A stretch of 64,000 nucleotides of DNA from Pseudomonas brassicacearum (GCF_009601685.2 NZ_CP045701.2:4960001-5024000); one strand, 5' to 3'; positions 22,658 to 31,571 are shown, counted from the first letter of the stretch. Made by a program: numbers and translations. Notes: a model not told the origin generated them from the sequence alone.

Positions 22658-23656
22658 ATGCGCCAACGCACGATCGCCAGCCACTTCGCCCGCGCAGCCC
22701 TGGGCGGCGCGCGTCGGCAAGGCTTCGACTATTTTCCTGTGTTGCAACAGCTGGGCATCAGCCCAGAGCTGTTGGATGAGCCGCGCGCGCGGATTGCGCC
22801 CGAGCAGTTCGCGCGCCTGTTGCAGGCGCTGTGGCTGGCATTGGGGGACGAATACCTGGGATTCGGCAGGGCTGCGAGTAAACCCGGGACGTTTGCCATG
22901 ATGTGTCACGCGTTGATCCACTGTCGGACCTTGGGCAAGGCCCTGCAGCGCGGCTTGCTGTTCTATAGCCTGTTCCCCGACGCGCCGAGCCTGACGCTGG
23001 AAGCCGAAGGCGAGCGAGTGCGGTTGGTGCTGGACGATTCGACGCTGTGGGACCCGGATCATTTCCTGACTGAAAGCTTGCTGGTCGTCTGGCATCGCCT
23101 TGCCAGTTGGCTGATCGGCCAGCGGATCGGCCTGGAACAGGCGACCTTCGGCTACACCAAGCCCGCCCACGGTGCCGAATACGACCTACTGTTTCCCTGT
23201 CCGCTGGTGTTCGACGCACACAACAGCAGCCTGTTGTTCCACAGCCGCTACCTGGACATGCCGCTGCTGCAGGACGAACGCACCCTCAAGCATTTCCTCG
23301 AACGCTCCCCCGCCGACCTGCTGTCGCGCCCGGACGATGGCCACAGCCTGAGCAGCCAGCTGCGCCGCTTGCTCAGCCGCGACACCGCGCGCTGGCCCGA
23401 CCTGGACACCGTCGCCGGCCATTTGCACATCAGCCCGCAAACCTTGCGCCGGCATTTGCGTGAGGAAGGCACCAGCTTCCAGGAACTCAAGGATCAGCTG
23501 CGGCGGGATATCGCCATCTATCATCTGGGGCGTGCGGATTTGTCGTTGCAGCAGATCGCCGAGCAGCTGGGGTTCTCCGAACCGTCGGCGTTTCACCGGG
23601 CGTTCAAGAAGTGGACGGGGCTGACGCCGGGGGCTTATCGGGAGTTGGAGAATTGA
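22658..23656 (+). CDS. AraC-family transcriptional regulator (OruR/ArgR-like N-domain)
   Basis: A 332-residue regulator. Residues 1-190 form the 'AraC-type arabinose-binding/dimerisation' domain typical of the PA-style regulators with MMCHALIHCRTLGKALQRGLLFYSLF and LLFPCPLVFDAHNSSLLF. The C-terminal 100 residues hold two helix-turn-helix units: VAGHLHISPQTLRRHLREEGTSFQELK and IAEQLGFSEPSAFHRAFKKWTGLTPGAYR, the AraC signature. The start at 22658 gives the family length; a longer frame runs into the dctA promoter region. It is divergent from dctA, but dctA's sigma-54 promoter argues that this is not its main activator. The ligand is unknown. Confidence 0.88.
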   Translation: MRQRTIASHFARAALGGARRQGFDYFPVLQQLGISPELLDEPRARIAPEQFARLLQALWLALGDEYLGFGRAASKPGTFAMMCHALIHCRTLGKALQRGLLFYSLFPDAPSLTLEAEGERVRLVLDDSTLWDPDHFLTESLLVVWHRLASWLIGQRIGLEQATFGYTKPAHGAEYDLLFPCPLVFDAHNSSLLFHSRYLDMPLLQDERTLKHFLERSPADLLSRPDDGHSLSSQLRRLLSRDTARWPDLDTVAGHLHISPQTLRRHLREEGTSFQELKDQLRRDIAIYHLGRADLSLQQIAEQLGFSEPSAFHRAFKKWTGLTPGAYRELEN

Positions 23657-23690
23657 GTGATGACATCCAGTTTCTGCGGGGATAAACCCC

Positions 23691-23868
23691 CTGTGGCGAG
23701 GGGGTTTATCCCCGTTGGGCTGCGTTGTAGGAACTGGCGAAGCCTGCGATCTTTTGATTTTGATCTTTCGCTTTGGATTCAAGTGTCAGGGGAAAGATCG
23801 CAGCCTCGTTGCACTCGACAGCTCCTACACAGCTCCACAGCTCCACAGCTCCACAGCTCCACAGCTCC
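23691..23868. repeat. Repeat cluster with five 8-bp ACAGCTCC units
   Basis: A GGCGAGGGGGTTTATCCCCG unit, then an inverted repeat with arms TTGTAGGAACTGGCGAAGCC.. and ..CTCGACAGCTCCTACA. The right arm is extended by five perfect tandem copies of ACAGCTCC (23829-23868), apparently by slippage. It lies between the convergent AraC gene and phoQ. Confidence 0.8.
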
Positions 23869-23927
23869 TACAGGCCCAGCGGAGCATCTCGGGCCACAGG
23901 GGCTCGCACACAGCGAAAATATCCCAG

Positions 23928-25274
23928 TCAAACCACCGGAAAATGAATCCTGAACGCCGCCCCGCCCAGCTCTGAATCCCCCAGGGTCAACTTGGCGCCG
24001 TAGCTCTCGATGATGTCCTTCACCACGGCCAGCCCGATCCCCTGCCCCGGATGCTGGCGATCCAGTCGCTCGCCCCGTTGGAGAATCCGTGCACGTTGAT
24101 CCGGTGGCACGCCCGGTCCATCGTCCTCGACACTCAACTCCGTGCCGCCGAGGGTCTGATGCACGCTGACGCGCACCTCGCCCAGGCACAGCCGATAGGC
24201 GTTTTCCAGCAGGTTGCCGAGCATCTCCAGCAAGGCGCCCTGTTCGATCGGCACCTGGCAGTGCTCCGGCAGATCGAAACTGACATTGACCCGTTTGTCT
24301 CGATAGACCTTGTCCAGGGTGTCGCACAGGCTTTGCAGCACCGGGCGCAAGCGCACCTGATGGCGCACCAGCCCGCTCTTGCGCAAGCTGGCGCGTTGCA
24401 GTTGGTAGCCGATCTGCTGGCTCATGCGCTCGATCTGGGATTGCAGCACCCAAGCCTGTCCACGGTCCTCGGGGCGCCGGGCCATGTCTTCGCTGACGCC
24501 CTGCAACACCGCCAACGGAGTCTTCAAGCTGTGGGCCAGATCATCGAGGGAATCGCGATAACGGCTGCGTTGCTCCCGCTCGCCGTGCAGCAGGCGGTTG
24601 AGGGAGCCGGTCAGGCGCAACAGTTCCCGGGGATGCTCGGTACTGAGGCTTTCGCGAGTCCCGCTTTCGATTTCGTCCAGCTCCTGGCTCAAGCGCCGCA
24701 AGGCCCGAAGGCCCCAGGTCAGGCCGATCCACAACAAGGCCAGCAACACCGCCAGGGCCGCACCAAAGCCCAGATAGAGATTGTCCCGCAACCCTTGCAG
24801 CGTCACTTCATAGTCGCGCACCGGCTGCAGGGTGACGATGCTGAACGCCGCGCTCTGGCCGCCGAGCAGCTTGATCTCGACGTCATAGACAAAAAACTCC
24901 TGGCCGTCGTTCTCGCGAATGCGCGCGAACTGGTTGCCCAAGCCGTCATAGCGTGGCGTGTAGTTGATGTTTTCTTCCCGGGTGGCCTTGGATCGCCAGA
25001 CCAGGCGCCCCTCGCGATCATAGATGTAGCCCAGCAGGCGGGCATCGGCGAGGTTGAAACGCTCATCGGGCAACTGCGCCGGCATCTTCAAGCGATTGTT
25101 TTCCACCCGGGCGGCGGAAATCAGCGTGGTCACGTCCGAGGCCAGGCGTTGCTCGATGGATTCCTGTAGCGCCAGGCTGAACGCGCCTTGCATGGCCGGC
25201 AACAAGGCCAGCATGAACAGCACCGCCAGGGTCATGGCGGCCAGCATCAAGCGCAGGCGAAGCGAACGAATCAC
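23928..25274 (-). CDS. phoQ: Sensor histidine kinase PhoQ
   Basis: PhoQ senses low Mg2+ and cationic peptides and controls PhoP. The 448-residue protein equals the P. aeruginosa length and begins MIRSLRLRLMLAAMTLAVLFMLALLPAMQGAF as that protein does. Layout: first membrane segment, acidic periplasmic sensor with ENNRLKMPAQLPDERFNLADARLLGYIYD, second segment (LYLGFGAALAVLLALLWIGL), HAMP-like linker, His in LDDLAHSLKTPLAVLQ, then ATP-binding ENAYRLC, VEDDGPGVPP and GQGIGLAVVKDI. The HSLKTPL phospho-site is the PhoQ form. Its start overlaps the phoP stop by four bases. Confidence 0.96.
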   Translation of the reverse strand: MIRSLRLRLMLAAMTLAVLFMLALLPAMQGAFSLALQESIEQRLASDVTTLISAARVENNRLKMPAQLPDERFNLADARLLGYIYDREGRLVWRSKATREENINYTPRYDGLGNQFARIRENDGQEFFVYDVEIKLLGGQSAAFSIVTLQPVRDYEVTLQGLRDNLYLGFGAALAVLLALLWIGLTWGLRALRRLSQELDEIESGTRESLSTEHPRELLRLTGSLNRLLHGEREQRSRYRDSLDDLAHSLKTPLAVLQGVSEDMARRPEDRGQAWVLQSQIERMSQQIGYQLQRASLRKSGLVRHQVRLRPVLQSLCDTLDKVYRDKRVNVSFDLPEHCQVPIEQGALLEMLGNLLENAYRLCLGEVRVSVHQTLGGTELSVEDDGPGVPPDQRARILQRGERLDRQHPGQGIGLAVVKDIIESYGAKLTLGDSELGGAAFRIHFPVV

Positions 25275-25948
25275 TGGCAGCGCTCGTTGAACAGGTAACC
25301 CAGGCCACGCACGGTGTCGATCGGCTTGAAGCCGGCCGGGGCTTCCAGCTTACGACGCAGGCGCCCGACCAGCACTTCGATGACATTGGGATCGCGCTCG
25401 TCGTCATCGGGGTAAAGCTGCTCCATCAAGCGGTCCTTGGCCACCACTTGCTGGTGATGGCGCATGAGGTATTCGAGGATGCGGTACTCGTAGGCGGTCA
25501 ACGCCAGCGGTTGCTCATCGAGGGACGCCTGCTTGCGATTGAGGTCCAGCAGCAACGGACCGGCTACGATGGTCGATTGGGTAAAACCACTGGAGCGGCG
25601 CAACAGGGCGTTCAAGCGGGCCTCCAGCTCTTCGAACTGAAACGGCTTGACCACGTAGTCGTCGGCACCGGCGGCCAGGCCTTCGACCTTGTCCTGCCAA
25701 TTGCCGCGGGCGGTCAGGATCAGGATGGGAAACGTCTTGTCCTGCGAGCGCAGCCGGCGGATCAGTTCCAGCCCGCTGATGCCCGGCAGGCCCAGGTCGA
25801 TCACCGCCAGGTCATGGTTGAATTCCCGGACCTGGTACAAGGCCTCTTCGGCATTGGCCACGGCCTGCACCACATGGCCGCTGTCGGTGAGACGAGTTTG
25901 CAGGTGGTGGCGCAACAGCGCTTCGTCTTCGACGACCAGTAATTTCAT
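25271..25948 (-). CDS. phoP: Response regulator PhoP
   Basis: OmpR-family regulator of the Mg2+ and polymyxin-response regulon. The 225-residue protein has a receiver domain (MKLLVVEDEALLRHHL, phospho-Asp in LAVIDLGLPGISGLEL, Lys in VVKPFQFEELEAR) and a winged-helix DNA-binding domain (LTAYEYRILEYLMRHHQQVVAKDRL..IDTVRGLGYLF). Start fixed by MKLLVVEDE. Order oprH-phoP-phoQ is the usual Pseudomonas operon, read from the oprH promoter. Confidence 0.97.
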   Translation of the reverse strand: MKLLVVEDEALLRHHLQTRLTDSGHVVQAVANAEEALYQVREFNHDLAVIDLGLPGISGLELIRRLRSQDKTFPILILTARGNWQDKVEGLAAGADDYVVKPFQFEELEARLNALLRRSSGFTQSTIVAGPLLLDLNRKQASLDEQPLALTAYEYRILEYLMRHHQQVVAKDRLMEQLYPDDDERDPNVIEVLVGRLRRKLEAPAGFKPIDTVRGLGYLFNERCQ

Positions 25949-26053
25949 GGAGCCTCTCCCCAGGCAAATCAAACAATCCAGTGCCGCGCACCTCAACGAA
26001 AGGCGCCGGATCGTCTTCGACCGATCCGGCGGGATACGCTCACCATCAACCGT

Positions 26054-26653
26054 CTAGAACGTGTAGTTGGCGGACAGGTACGTCTGGGCGCTGCTGGTCA
26101 GGTCCAGCGAGCCAACCTTGTCGCCACCGTGCGGGCTCATCTCGGTGCTGGCATTGCTGCGCAGGTAACGGTAACCCAGTTCAACCGAGGTGTTTTGCGA
26201 AATTTGTTGCAGCACGCCCCCTTGCAAGCCCACTGCGTAACCGATGTCGCTGTCGCGGCTGAAGCCGGGAGAATCCTGGGTCAGTTTGGTCAGGCCCACC
26301 GTGCCACCACCGAACAGCTTGGTGCTGCTGGTGACCGGATAGAACACATCGTAGCTGCCCAGCAGGTTTTCCTGGCGCAGCTTGATGCCGTTGTGGGTGC
26401 CCGAGACGTTGTCGTAGGTGGCGTAGTAGCGGCCCTGATCGTTTTGCTTGCCCAGTCGCAGGCCATACGTGGTGTCCTTGCCGATGACGCCATCGGCGTT
26501 CGGGTTGTTCAGGGCGCTGTCCAGGGCGTTGGATTTCTTCACCTTGTCGCTGGTCTGGCCGAGGGTCAGGCTGGCGAAGTTGTCATCGGCGTGGGCCAGG
26601 GCGGTGGCGCCCAGCACGGTGAAAGCCAACAGCAGTTTTTTCATAGCAGTCAT
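26054..26653 (-). CDS. oprH: Outer-membrane protein OprH
   Basis: An eight-stranded beta-barrel that binds and stabilises lipopolysaccharide when Mg2+ is low. The 199-residue precursor has a signal peptide (MKKLLLAFTVLGATALAHA). The mature part begins DDNFASLTLGQTSDKVKKS and ends with an aromatic residue (LSANYTF), as outer-membrane barrels do. The ATG at 26653 is chosen over the one nine bases later because AGGAA lies eight bases before it. It is first in the operon with phoPQ; four PhoP-type half-sites lie 62-100 bases upstream. Confidence 0.93.
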   Translation of the reverse strand: MTAMKKLLLAFTVLGATALAHADDNFASLTLGQTSDKVKKSNALDSALNNPNADGVIGKDTTYGLRLGKQNDQGRYYATYDNVSGTHNGIKLRQENLLGSYDVFYPVTSSTKLFGGGTVGLTKLTQDSPGFSRDSDIGYAVGLQGGVLQQISQNTSVELGYRYLRSNASTEMSPHGGDKVGSLDLTSSAQTYLSANYTF

Positions 26654-26714
26654 GATCAAGTTCCTTTGCAGCGTGGGTATTTTGTGAAGTCGCCGCCACC
26701 TTAACCAGCGATCC

Positions 26715-26753
26715 CTGAACACCCCTTGAACGTTCTCTGAACCTGCGCTGAAT
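26715..26753 (-). promoter_or_regulatory. PhoP-binding array upstream of oprH
   Basis: On the minus strand, GTTCAG, GTTCAA, GTTCAG and the weaker ATTCAG occur at exact 11-bp steps (their + strand starts are 26748, 26737, 26726, 26715). Direct half-sites with 5-bp gaps are the PhoP box layout. A possible -10 (GGTTAA) follows about 10 bases after the last half-site. Confidence 0.8.
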
Positions 26754-26797
26754 GAATCGGCTAATCTGTGCGGACCACTTTTATAAGGAGATCCGTC

Positions 26798-27589
26798 ATG
26801 CGCAGGCTGCTTGCTGTTGTACTTCTGGCCATGAGCGGTGTGAGCCACGCCGCCATCCAGACCCAGGAGATCCCCTACACCAGTGCCGACGGCACCCAGC
26901 TGATCGGCTATTACGCGTATGACGACGCCGTCAAAGGCCCGCGGCCGGGTGTGGTGGTGGTGCATGAATGGTGGGGGCTGAACGAATATGCCAAGCGCCG
27001 TGCCCGTGATCTCGCAGGCCTGGGCTACAGCGCCCTGGCTATCGACATGTACGGCGACGGCAAGAACACCGAGCACCCCAAGGACGCCATGGCTTTCATG
27101 CAGGCGGCGCTCAAGGACGGCGCGGCGGCCAGTGCCCGCTTCCAGGCCGGTCTCGACCTGCTGAAGAAACAGCCCCAGACCGATCCGCACAAACTCGCCG
27201 CCATCGGCTACTGCTTCGGCGGCAAGGTGGTGCTCGACGCGGCGCGCCAGGGTGTGCCGCTGGCCGGCGTGGTGAGCTTCCACGGTGCGCTGGTGACCAA
27301 TACTCCGGCAACGCCTGGCAGCGTCAAGGCCAAGGTGCTGGTCGAGCATGGCGCCCAGGACAGCATGGTCACCCAGGACAACGTCACCGCGTTCAAGAGC
27401 GAGATGGACAAGGCCGGCGCCGACTATGAATTCGTCAGCCTCGAAGGCGCCAAGCACGGCTTCAGCAACCCCGACGCCGACCGCTTGAGCCACGGCGAAC
27501 ATGGTGGACCGGACATTGGCTACAACAAGGAAGCCGATGAGCAGTCGTGGGCGGATATGCAGAAGTTCTTCAAGAAAATCTTTGGCTGA
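26798..27589 (+). CDS. Dienelactone hydrolase family protein, exported
   Basis: A 263-residue alpha/beta hydrolase with a signal peptide (MRRLLAVVLLAMSGVSHA), so probably periplasmic. The family's Cys nucleophile is in AAIGYCFGGKVVLDAA, the Asp in VEHGAQDSMV and the His in EGAKHGFSN; VVVVHEWWGLNEYAKRRARDLAGLGY is the DLH signature. The exported form is commonly seen near phoPQ-oprH. The ATG with AAGGAG upstream sets the start. It is divergent from oprH and shares the intergenic region with the PhoP sites, so it may belong to the same regulon. Confidence 0.9.
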   Translation: MRRLLAVVLLAMSGVSHAAIQTQEIPYTSADGTQLIGYYAYDDAVKGPRPGVVVVHEWWGLNEYAKRRARDLAGLGYSALAIDMYGDGKNTEHPKDAMAFMQAALKDGAAASARFQAGLDLLKKQPQTDPHKLAAIGYCFGGKVVLDAARQGVPLAGVVSFHGALVTNTPATPGSVKAKVLVEHGAQDSMVTQDNVTAFKSEMDKAGADYEFVSLEGAKHGFSNPDADRLSHGEHGGPDIGYNKEADEQSWADMQKFFKKIFG

Positions 27590-27638
27590 AATCCCCCTAT
27601 GGCAGGGGAGCTTGTTCCCGCTCGACTACGCAACGCTT

Positions 27639-27800
27639 TGTAGGAGCTGGCGAAGCCTGCGATCTTTTGATCTTTTGATCTTTTGATCTTTTGATCTTTT
27701 GATCTTTTGATCTTTTGATCTTTTGATCTTTTGATCTTTCGCTTGAGATTCAAGTGGCTGGAGAAAGATCGCAGCCTCGTTGCACTCGACAGCTCCTACA
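27639..27800. repeat. Inverted repeat carrying ten 8-bp GATCTTTT units
   Basis: Long inverted repeat of the GTAGGAGCTG family (arms TGTAGGAGCTGGCGAAG.. and ..CTCGACAGCTCCTACA) in which the inner GATCTTTT is repeated nine times perfectly plus once as GATCTTTC (27661-27740). It spans most of the 304-base gap between the hydrolase and pcpS; the right arm also shows an 11-bp CAGCTCCTACA duplication. Confidence 0.88.
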
Positions 27801-27893
27801 CAGCTCCTACAGAGCCCAGTGGGTGCAAGCTCCCTTGCCACAGAGCCTATCCCTCTTCTGCCCCACTACCCAGCCTCCCGCCAACCCGGCAAA

Positions 27894-28628
27894 ATGCCCG
27901 GCATGAATACACTCCCCACCCTGCCCGCTTGTTGCTCGTCCCTGGATGAACACTGGCTATTGTCCGACGCCCTGCCCGACACGGTGCTGCTGAGCACGCG
28001 CTTTGACCCATTGTTGCTGGTGGGCGCCGACTTCCCCAACAGTGCCATCGAGCCCCCGGCGAGCATCCAGCGCTCGGTCGCCAAGCGCCAGGCAGAATTC
28101 CTGGCCGGGCGGATCTGCGCCCGGGCGGCATTGCAACGGCTCGACGGCCAAGCCTGCGTGCCGGCCATCGGCGAAGACCGTGCCCCGGTGTGGCCGGCCC
28201 ATGTCAGCGGCTCGATCACCCACAGCACGGGTCGGGCGGCGGCTATCGTCGCGAAAAAAAATCACTGGCAAGGGCTGGGCATGGACGTGGAAAACCTGCT
28301 CGACCCCGAGCGCGCCGAACGCCTGGCCGGTGAAATCCTCACCTCGCCAGAGTTGCAGCGCATGACCGGGCTCGCGCACGATGATCGGGCCTTGCTGGTG
28401 ACCCTGACCTTTTCAGTGAAAGAAAGCCTGTTCAAAGCGCTGTACCCCATCGTCAGGCAACGCTTTTATTTCGAGCATGCCGAGGTGCTGGAATGGACAC
28501 ACGATGGACTGGTGCGCCTGCGCTTGCTGACCGACCTGTCGAACGAGTGGCGCCATGGCAGTGAGTTGCAGGGGCAGTTTGGGGTGAAGGATGGGCAGCT
28601 ATTGAGCCTGGTGGGGATCAGGGCCTGA
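27894..28628 (+). CDS. pcpS: 4'-phosphopantetheinyl transferase PcpS
   Basis: Transfers phosphopantetheine from CoA to carrier proteins of fatty-acid, pyoverdine and other NRPS/PKS systems; it is the single enzyme of this kind in Pseudomonas. The 244-residue protein has RQAEFLAGRICARAAL, the Mg-binding GLGMDVENLLDPERAERLA and FSVKESLFKALYPIV (the WxxKEA-type motif). The EntD-like branch and the ending RLRLLTDLSNEWRHGSELQGQF match PcpS of P. aeruginosa closely. The start at MPGMN is chosen by that comparison; the second ATG, nine bases later, is possible. Confidence 0.94.
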   Translation: MPGMNTLPTLPACCSSLDEHWLLSDALPDTVLLSTRFDPLLLVGADFPNSAIEPPASIQRSVAKRQAEFLAGRICARAALQRLDGQACVPAIGEDRAPVWPAHVSGSITHSTGRAAAIVAKKNHWQGLGMDVENLLDPERAERLAGEILTSPELQRMTGLAHDDRALLVTLTFSVKESLFKALYPIVRQRFYFEHAEVLEWTHDGLVRLRLLTDLSNEWRHGSELQGQFGVKDGQLLSLVGIRA

Positions 28629-28652
28629 GCACTGTGCTGCTTTTCAGGGCCT

Positions 28653-28737
28653 CATCGCGGGCAAGCCTTGCTCCCACAGGTCAGTGTTCCCTCCTTGAGT
28701 GTCGTTTGCTGTGGGAGCAAGGCTTACCCGCGATGGC
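28653..28737. repeat. REP doublet between pcpS and the RstB-like gene
   Basis: CATCGCGGGCAAGCCTTGCTCCCACAGG and its inverted partner starting CTGTGGGAGCAAGG, between convergent genes. Confidence 0.87.
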
Positions 28738-28759
28738 GATCGATCAGGCACCCCTCCTA

Positions 28760-30370
28760 TCAAGACCTGTCCTGATGCCTCGGCCAACTCAAACTGAAGC
28801 ACGCCCCGCCCAGGCTCTTGCTCTTGCCGATCAGCGCCCGGCCGTCGTGCCAGTGGATGATCCGTCGCACGATCGACAACCCCAGCCCATGGCCGCCCGA
28901 CGCCCGGGCGCGGCTGTCGTCCAGGCGCAGGAAGGGCTTGAAGATCCGCTCCCACGCCGCTTCCGGCACGCCGGGCCCATCGTCTTCCACATCCACCCGG
29001 CAGCGCAACTGGCCCACCTGATAGCTGACGGTGACCCGGGAACTGGCGTGACGCATGGCATTGCTCACCAGGTTCTGCAGGGCACGATGCAGAAAACGAG
29101 GCTCGGCCTCGACCCAGGCGCCATCACAATCGGCGGCCGACAGGCAGAGACCGCGCTCGACCGTGACCCCGGCCCGCAACAGGCCCAGTTCATCGATCAC
29201 TTGATTGACCAGCGCATCCAGGTCCACTCGCTGAAAGTTCAAGGCCGGTGAACCCTGCTCCAGCCGCGCGTAGGTGAGCATTTCGTCCACCAACCGATCC
29301 AGGTCTTCAATGTCGTGGTCCATGCCCGCCAGGTATTTGTCCCGGGCCTGGGGCGTGCTGGCGCTGCCGAGCATTTCCAGGCCGAAGCGCAGACGCGCCA
29401 CCGGCGTACGCAATTCGTGGGACACCGCCCGCACCAGCTCACGCTGAATCGCCAACAGTTGTTGCAGATGTTCGGCCATGCCGTTGAACGCCGCGGCCAG
29501 TCGCCCGACCGAGTCGACACCTCGGGCCGGCACCCGGGTTTCCAGGCTGCCTTGGGCGATCTGTGTGGCGGCCGACTCCAGGCCACGCAGGCGCCGCTCC
29601 AATTGGCGCACCAACAGGTAGACGATCAACCCGATCAGGCTCAAGCCCAGCGCCGCGATCAGCACCAGCCATTGCGGCGGATAAGGATTCATCTGGTACA
29701 GCGGACCGATCTCCAACACCCACGGCGTGCCGACCATGCCGGCGAAGACCCGGATGGAGTCGCCGCCCTTGCCCAGCGCCATTACCGTATCGCCCTCGGA
29801 CACACGACGGCGCTGGTCTTCGTCCATGTCCGCCTGCTCGACGGTCATGAGTCGCAGGTCGAAACCAAAGCCTTTTTCCTGCGCCAGTTGCGCCAGCCGT
29901 TTAGGTTGTTCGGCCACGGGGTAACGCACCAGTTCATCGGCCAACAGGTAAATGGTTGCGCGGGCCAGTTGCTCGCTGATCTGCTGAACCTCCCCGACCA
30001 ACATCAATTGCTCGGCATCATTGACCAGCCGATAGACTTTTGCCGCGTGCGGCCCGGTCTGCTCCACCAATGCCTGGCCGCGCAGTACGCGGGTGCGCTG
30101 GCCGAGGTCCAGGTCGGTCTGGGGAAACGTCTGCAAGGCCAGGGGAATACCCAGCAGGCGCTCCCACACCGCCAACGCCCGGCGACGCTCGGTATCGTTC
30201 ATCGGCCGCAGGTTATCGGCCATCAATGAAAACGTGCCGTGGGCCAGGCGCTCGCGGTATTGCTCGCTGCGGGTCTGGTTGAGCAGGTGCAGGGCCAGTA
30301 CGCCGAGGACCGCCACCAGCACCAGTGCGGCGCACATGCCGCCATAAATACGCAGGAAGATCGAATTCAC
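28760..30370 (-). CDS. RstB-like sensor histidine kinase
   Basis: A 536-residue inner-membrane kinase. First membrane segment IYGGMCAALVLVAVLGVLALHLL, a periplasmic domain of about 215 residues, second segment WLVLIAALGLSLIGLIVYLLV, HAMP with RGLESAATQIAQGSLETRVPARGVDSVGRLAAAFN, His in LVRAVSHELRTPVARLRFG, then NLVSNAMRHA, VEDDGPGVPE and GGHGLGLSIVRRI. This fits the RstB-type kinases encoded next to nrdA in pseudomonads. The start overlaps the response-regulator stop by four bases. The signal is not known. Confidence 0.88.
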   Translation of the reverse strand: MNSIFLRIYGGMCAALVLVAVLGVLALHLLNQTRSEQYRERLAHGTFSLMADNLRPMNDTERRRALAVWERLLGIPLALQTFPQTDLDLGQRTRVLRGQALVEQTGPHAAKVYRLVNDAEQLMLVGEVQQISEQLARATIYLLADELVRYPVAEQPKRLAQLAQEKGFGFDLRLMTVEQADMDEDQRRRVSEGDTVMALGKGGDSIRVFAGMVGTPWVLEIGPLYQMNPYPPQWLVLIAALGLSLIGLIVYLLVRQLERRLRGLESAATQIAQGSLETRVPARGVDSVGRLAAAFNGMAEHLQQLLAIQRELVRAVSHELRTPVARLRFGLEMLGSASTPQARDKYLAGMDHDIEDLDRLVDEMLTYARLEQGSPALNFQRVDLDALVNQVIDELGLLRAGVTVERGLCLSAADCDGAWVEAEPRFLHRALQNLVSNAMRHASSRVTVSYQVGQLRCRVDVEDDGPGVPEAAWERIFKPFLRLDDSRARASGGHGLGLSIVRRIIHWHDGRALIGKSKSLGGACFSLSWPRHQDRS

Positions 30371-31089
30371 GGTGCCAGGTCTACGCAGGCTTCAGGAACG
30401 AACAGGTAGCCCTTGCTGCGAATGGTCTTGATCAGCCGTGGATGGTCCGGGTCATCGCCGATCTTGGGGCGGATGCGTGAAATGCGCACATCGATGGAAC
30501 GGTCCTGGCCGTCATAACCAATGCCGCGCAGGGCGGTGAAGATTTCTTCCCGGGACAGGATGCGTCCGGCATTGGACACCAGCAGCCACAGCAGGTCGAA
30601 TTCGGCGCTGGTCAGCTCGATACCGTTGCCCTGCAACCAGGCTTCGCGCAGGGCGTCGTCGACTACCAACGGGCCGAATTGCAGGCGTCGCTGCTTCTGC
30701 GCCACGCTCGGTTCCGGTTCGCTGCGCCGCAGCAGGGCCTGGATGCGCGCCAACAGCAAACGCGGACGAACCGGCTTGCAGACGTAATCATCGGCGCCCA
30801 GGTCCAGGCCCTGGATCTGATCGGTGTCGTCGGTGCGGGCGGTGAGCATCAGGATCGGCCCGTCATAATGTTCGCGCACCTTGCGGCAGATGCTCAGGCC
30901 GTCTTCGCCGGGCAGCATCAGGTCGAGAACGACCAGGTCCGGCTGTTCGGCAATGATCCGCGCCGCCGCCACCGCGCCGTCGCCTTCGATGGCGACACGC
31001 AGCCCGTTGCTTTCGAGATATTCCCGGGTCAGCTCGGCCAGACGCTGGTCATCCTCGACGATCAATACCTGCCAGGCTTCTTGTTCCAC
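30367..31089 (-). CDS. RstA-like response regulator
   Basis: A 240-residue OmpR-family regulator: receiver domain with VLIVEDDQRLAEL, phospho-Asp in LVVLDLMLPGEDGL and Lys in VCKPVRPRLLL; winged-helix domain LTSAEFDLLWLLVSNAGRILSREEIFTALRGIGYDGQDRSIDVRISRIRPKIGDD ending IKTIRSKGYLFVPEA. The DNA-binding part resembles RstA. It is the first gene of the pair with the kinase. Target genes are not visible. Confidence 0.9.
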   Translation of the reverse strand: MEQEAWQVLIVEDDQRLAELTREYLESNGLRVAIEGDGAVAAARIIAEQPDLVVLDLMLPGEDGLSICRKVREHYDGPILMLTARTDDTDQIQGLDLGADDYVCKPVRPRLLLARIQALLRRSEPEPSVAQKQRRLQFGPLVVDDALREAWLQGNGIELTSAEFDLLWLLVSNAGRILSREEIFTALRGIGYDGQDRSIDVRISRIRPKIGDDPDHPRLIKTIRSKGYLFVPEACVDLAP

Positions 31090-31158
31090 TGGGGCCTCGT
31101 CTTGCTGTGAATATAAAAGGAAGGATCAACACAAAATCCTGTGGCGAACACAAATCCC

Positions 31159-31279
31159 TGTGGCGAGGGGATTTATCCCCGCTGGGTCGCGAAGCGGCCC
31201 CTTGCGTTCTGTCTGACACGCACGGTCGCCAATGTGGGGCTGCTGCGCAGCCCAGCGGGGATAAATCCCCTCGCCACAA
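31159..31279. repeat. REP doublet (GGCGAGGGGATTTATCCCC type)
   Basis: TGTGGCGAGGGGATTTATCC.. and its inverted partner ..GGATAAATCCCCTCGCCACA, about 80 bases apart, between the rstA-like gene and nrdA. Third repeat family of the window. Confidence 0.88.
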
Positions 31280-31553
31280 GTGTTCGCTTCGAATACAGAC
31301 CCTCCCCCATCTTTTTGTCATGTTAAAGGAGGATAAACACACCCACGCATGGGCCGATTGTATAAACGTCGCCTGCGCAGAAAACAAGCGAACAAATGCG
31401 TTTCGATCGGCTGGGTTTTCTGTGGTAATGTCCGCGCCCGCAAAAATCATCGGGCGGTTTTCGGATCGTCGAAACCGGCGAAAAAAGGTCCACTCCAGCT
31501 AGGTCGCGGCCTACAGAGCCGTTCCACGTTTCGCACACAAATTACGCACAGGC

Positions 31554-31562
31554 TTATCCACA
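31554..31562 (+). promoter_or_regulatory. DnaA-box-like site upstream of nrdA
   Basis: TTATCCACA matches the strong DnaA box perfectly and lies 10 bases before the -35 of the likely nrdA promoter. In E. coli DnaA controls nrdAB, so the position makes sense; a nine-base match alone could be chance. Confidence 0.5.
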
Positions 31563-31571
31563 GGTAGTACG

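Noticed and set aside
27661..27740. Possible CRISPR array
   Set aside because: The unit is 8 bp without spacers; it is a simple tandem repeat and no cas gene is near.
27520..27841. Frames encoding KDQKIKRSKDQKIKRS repeats
   Set aside because: Produced by reading the 8-bp GATCTTTT array; not a gene.
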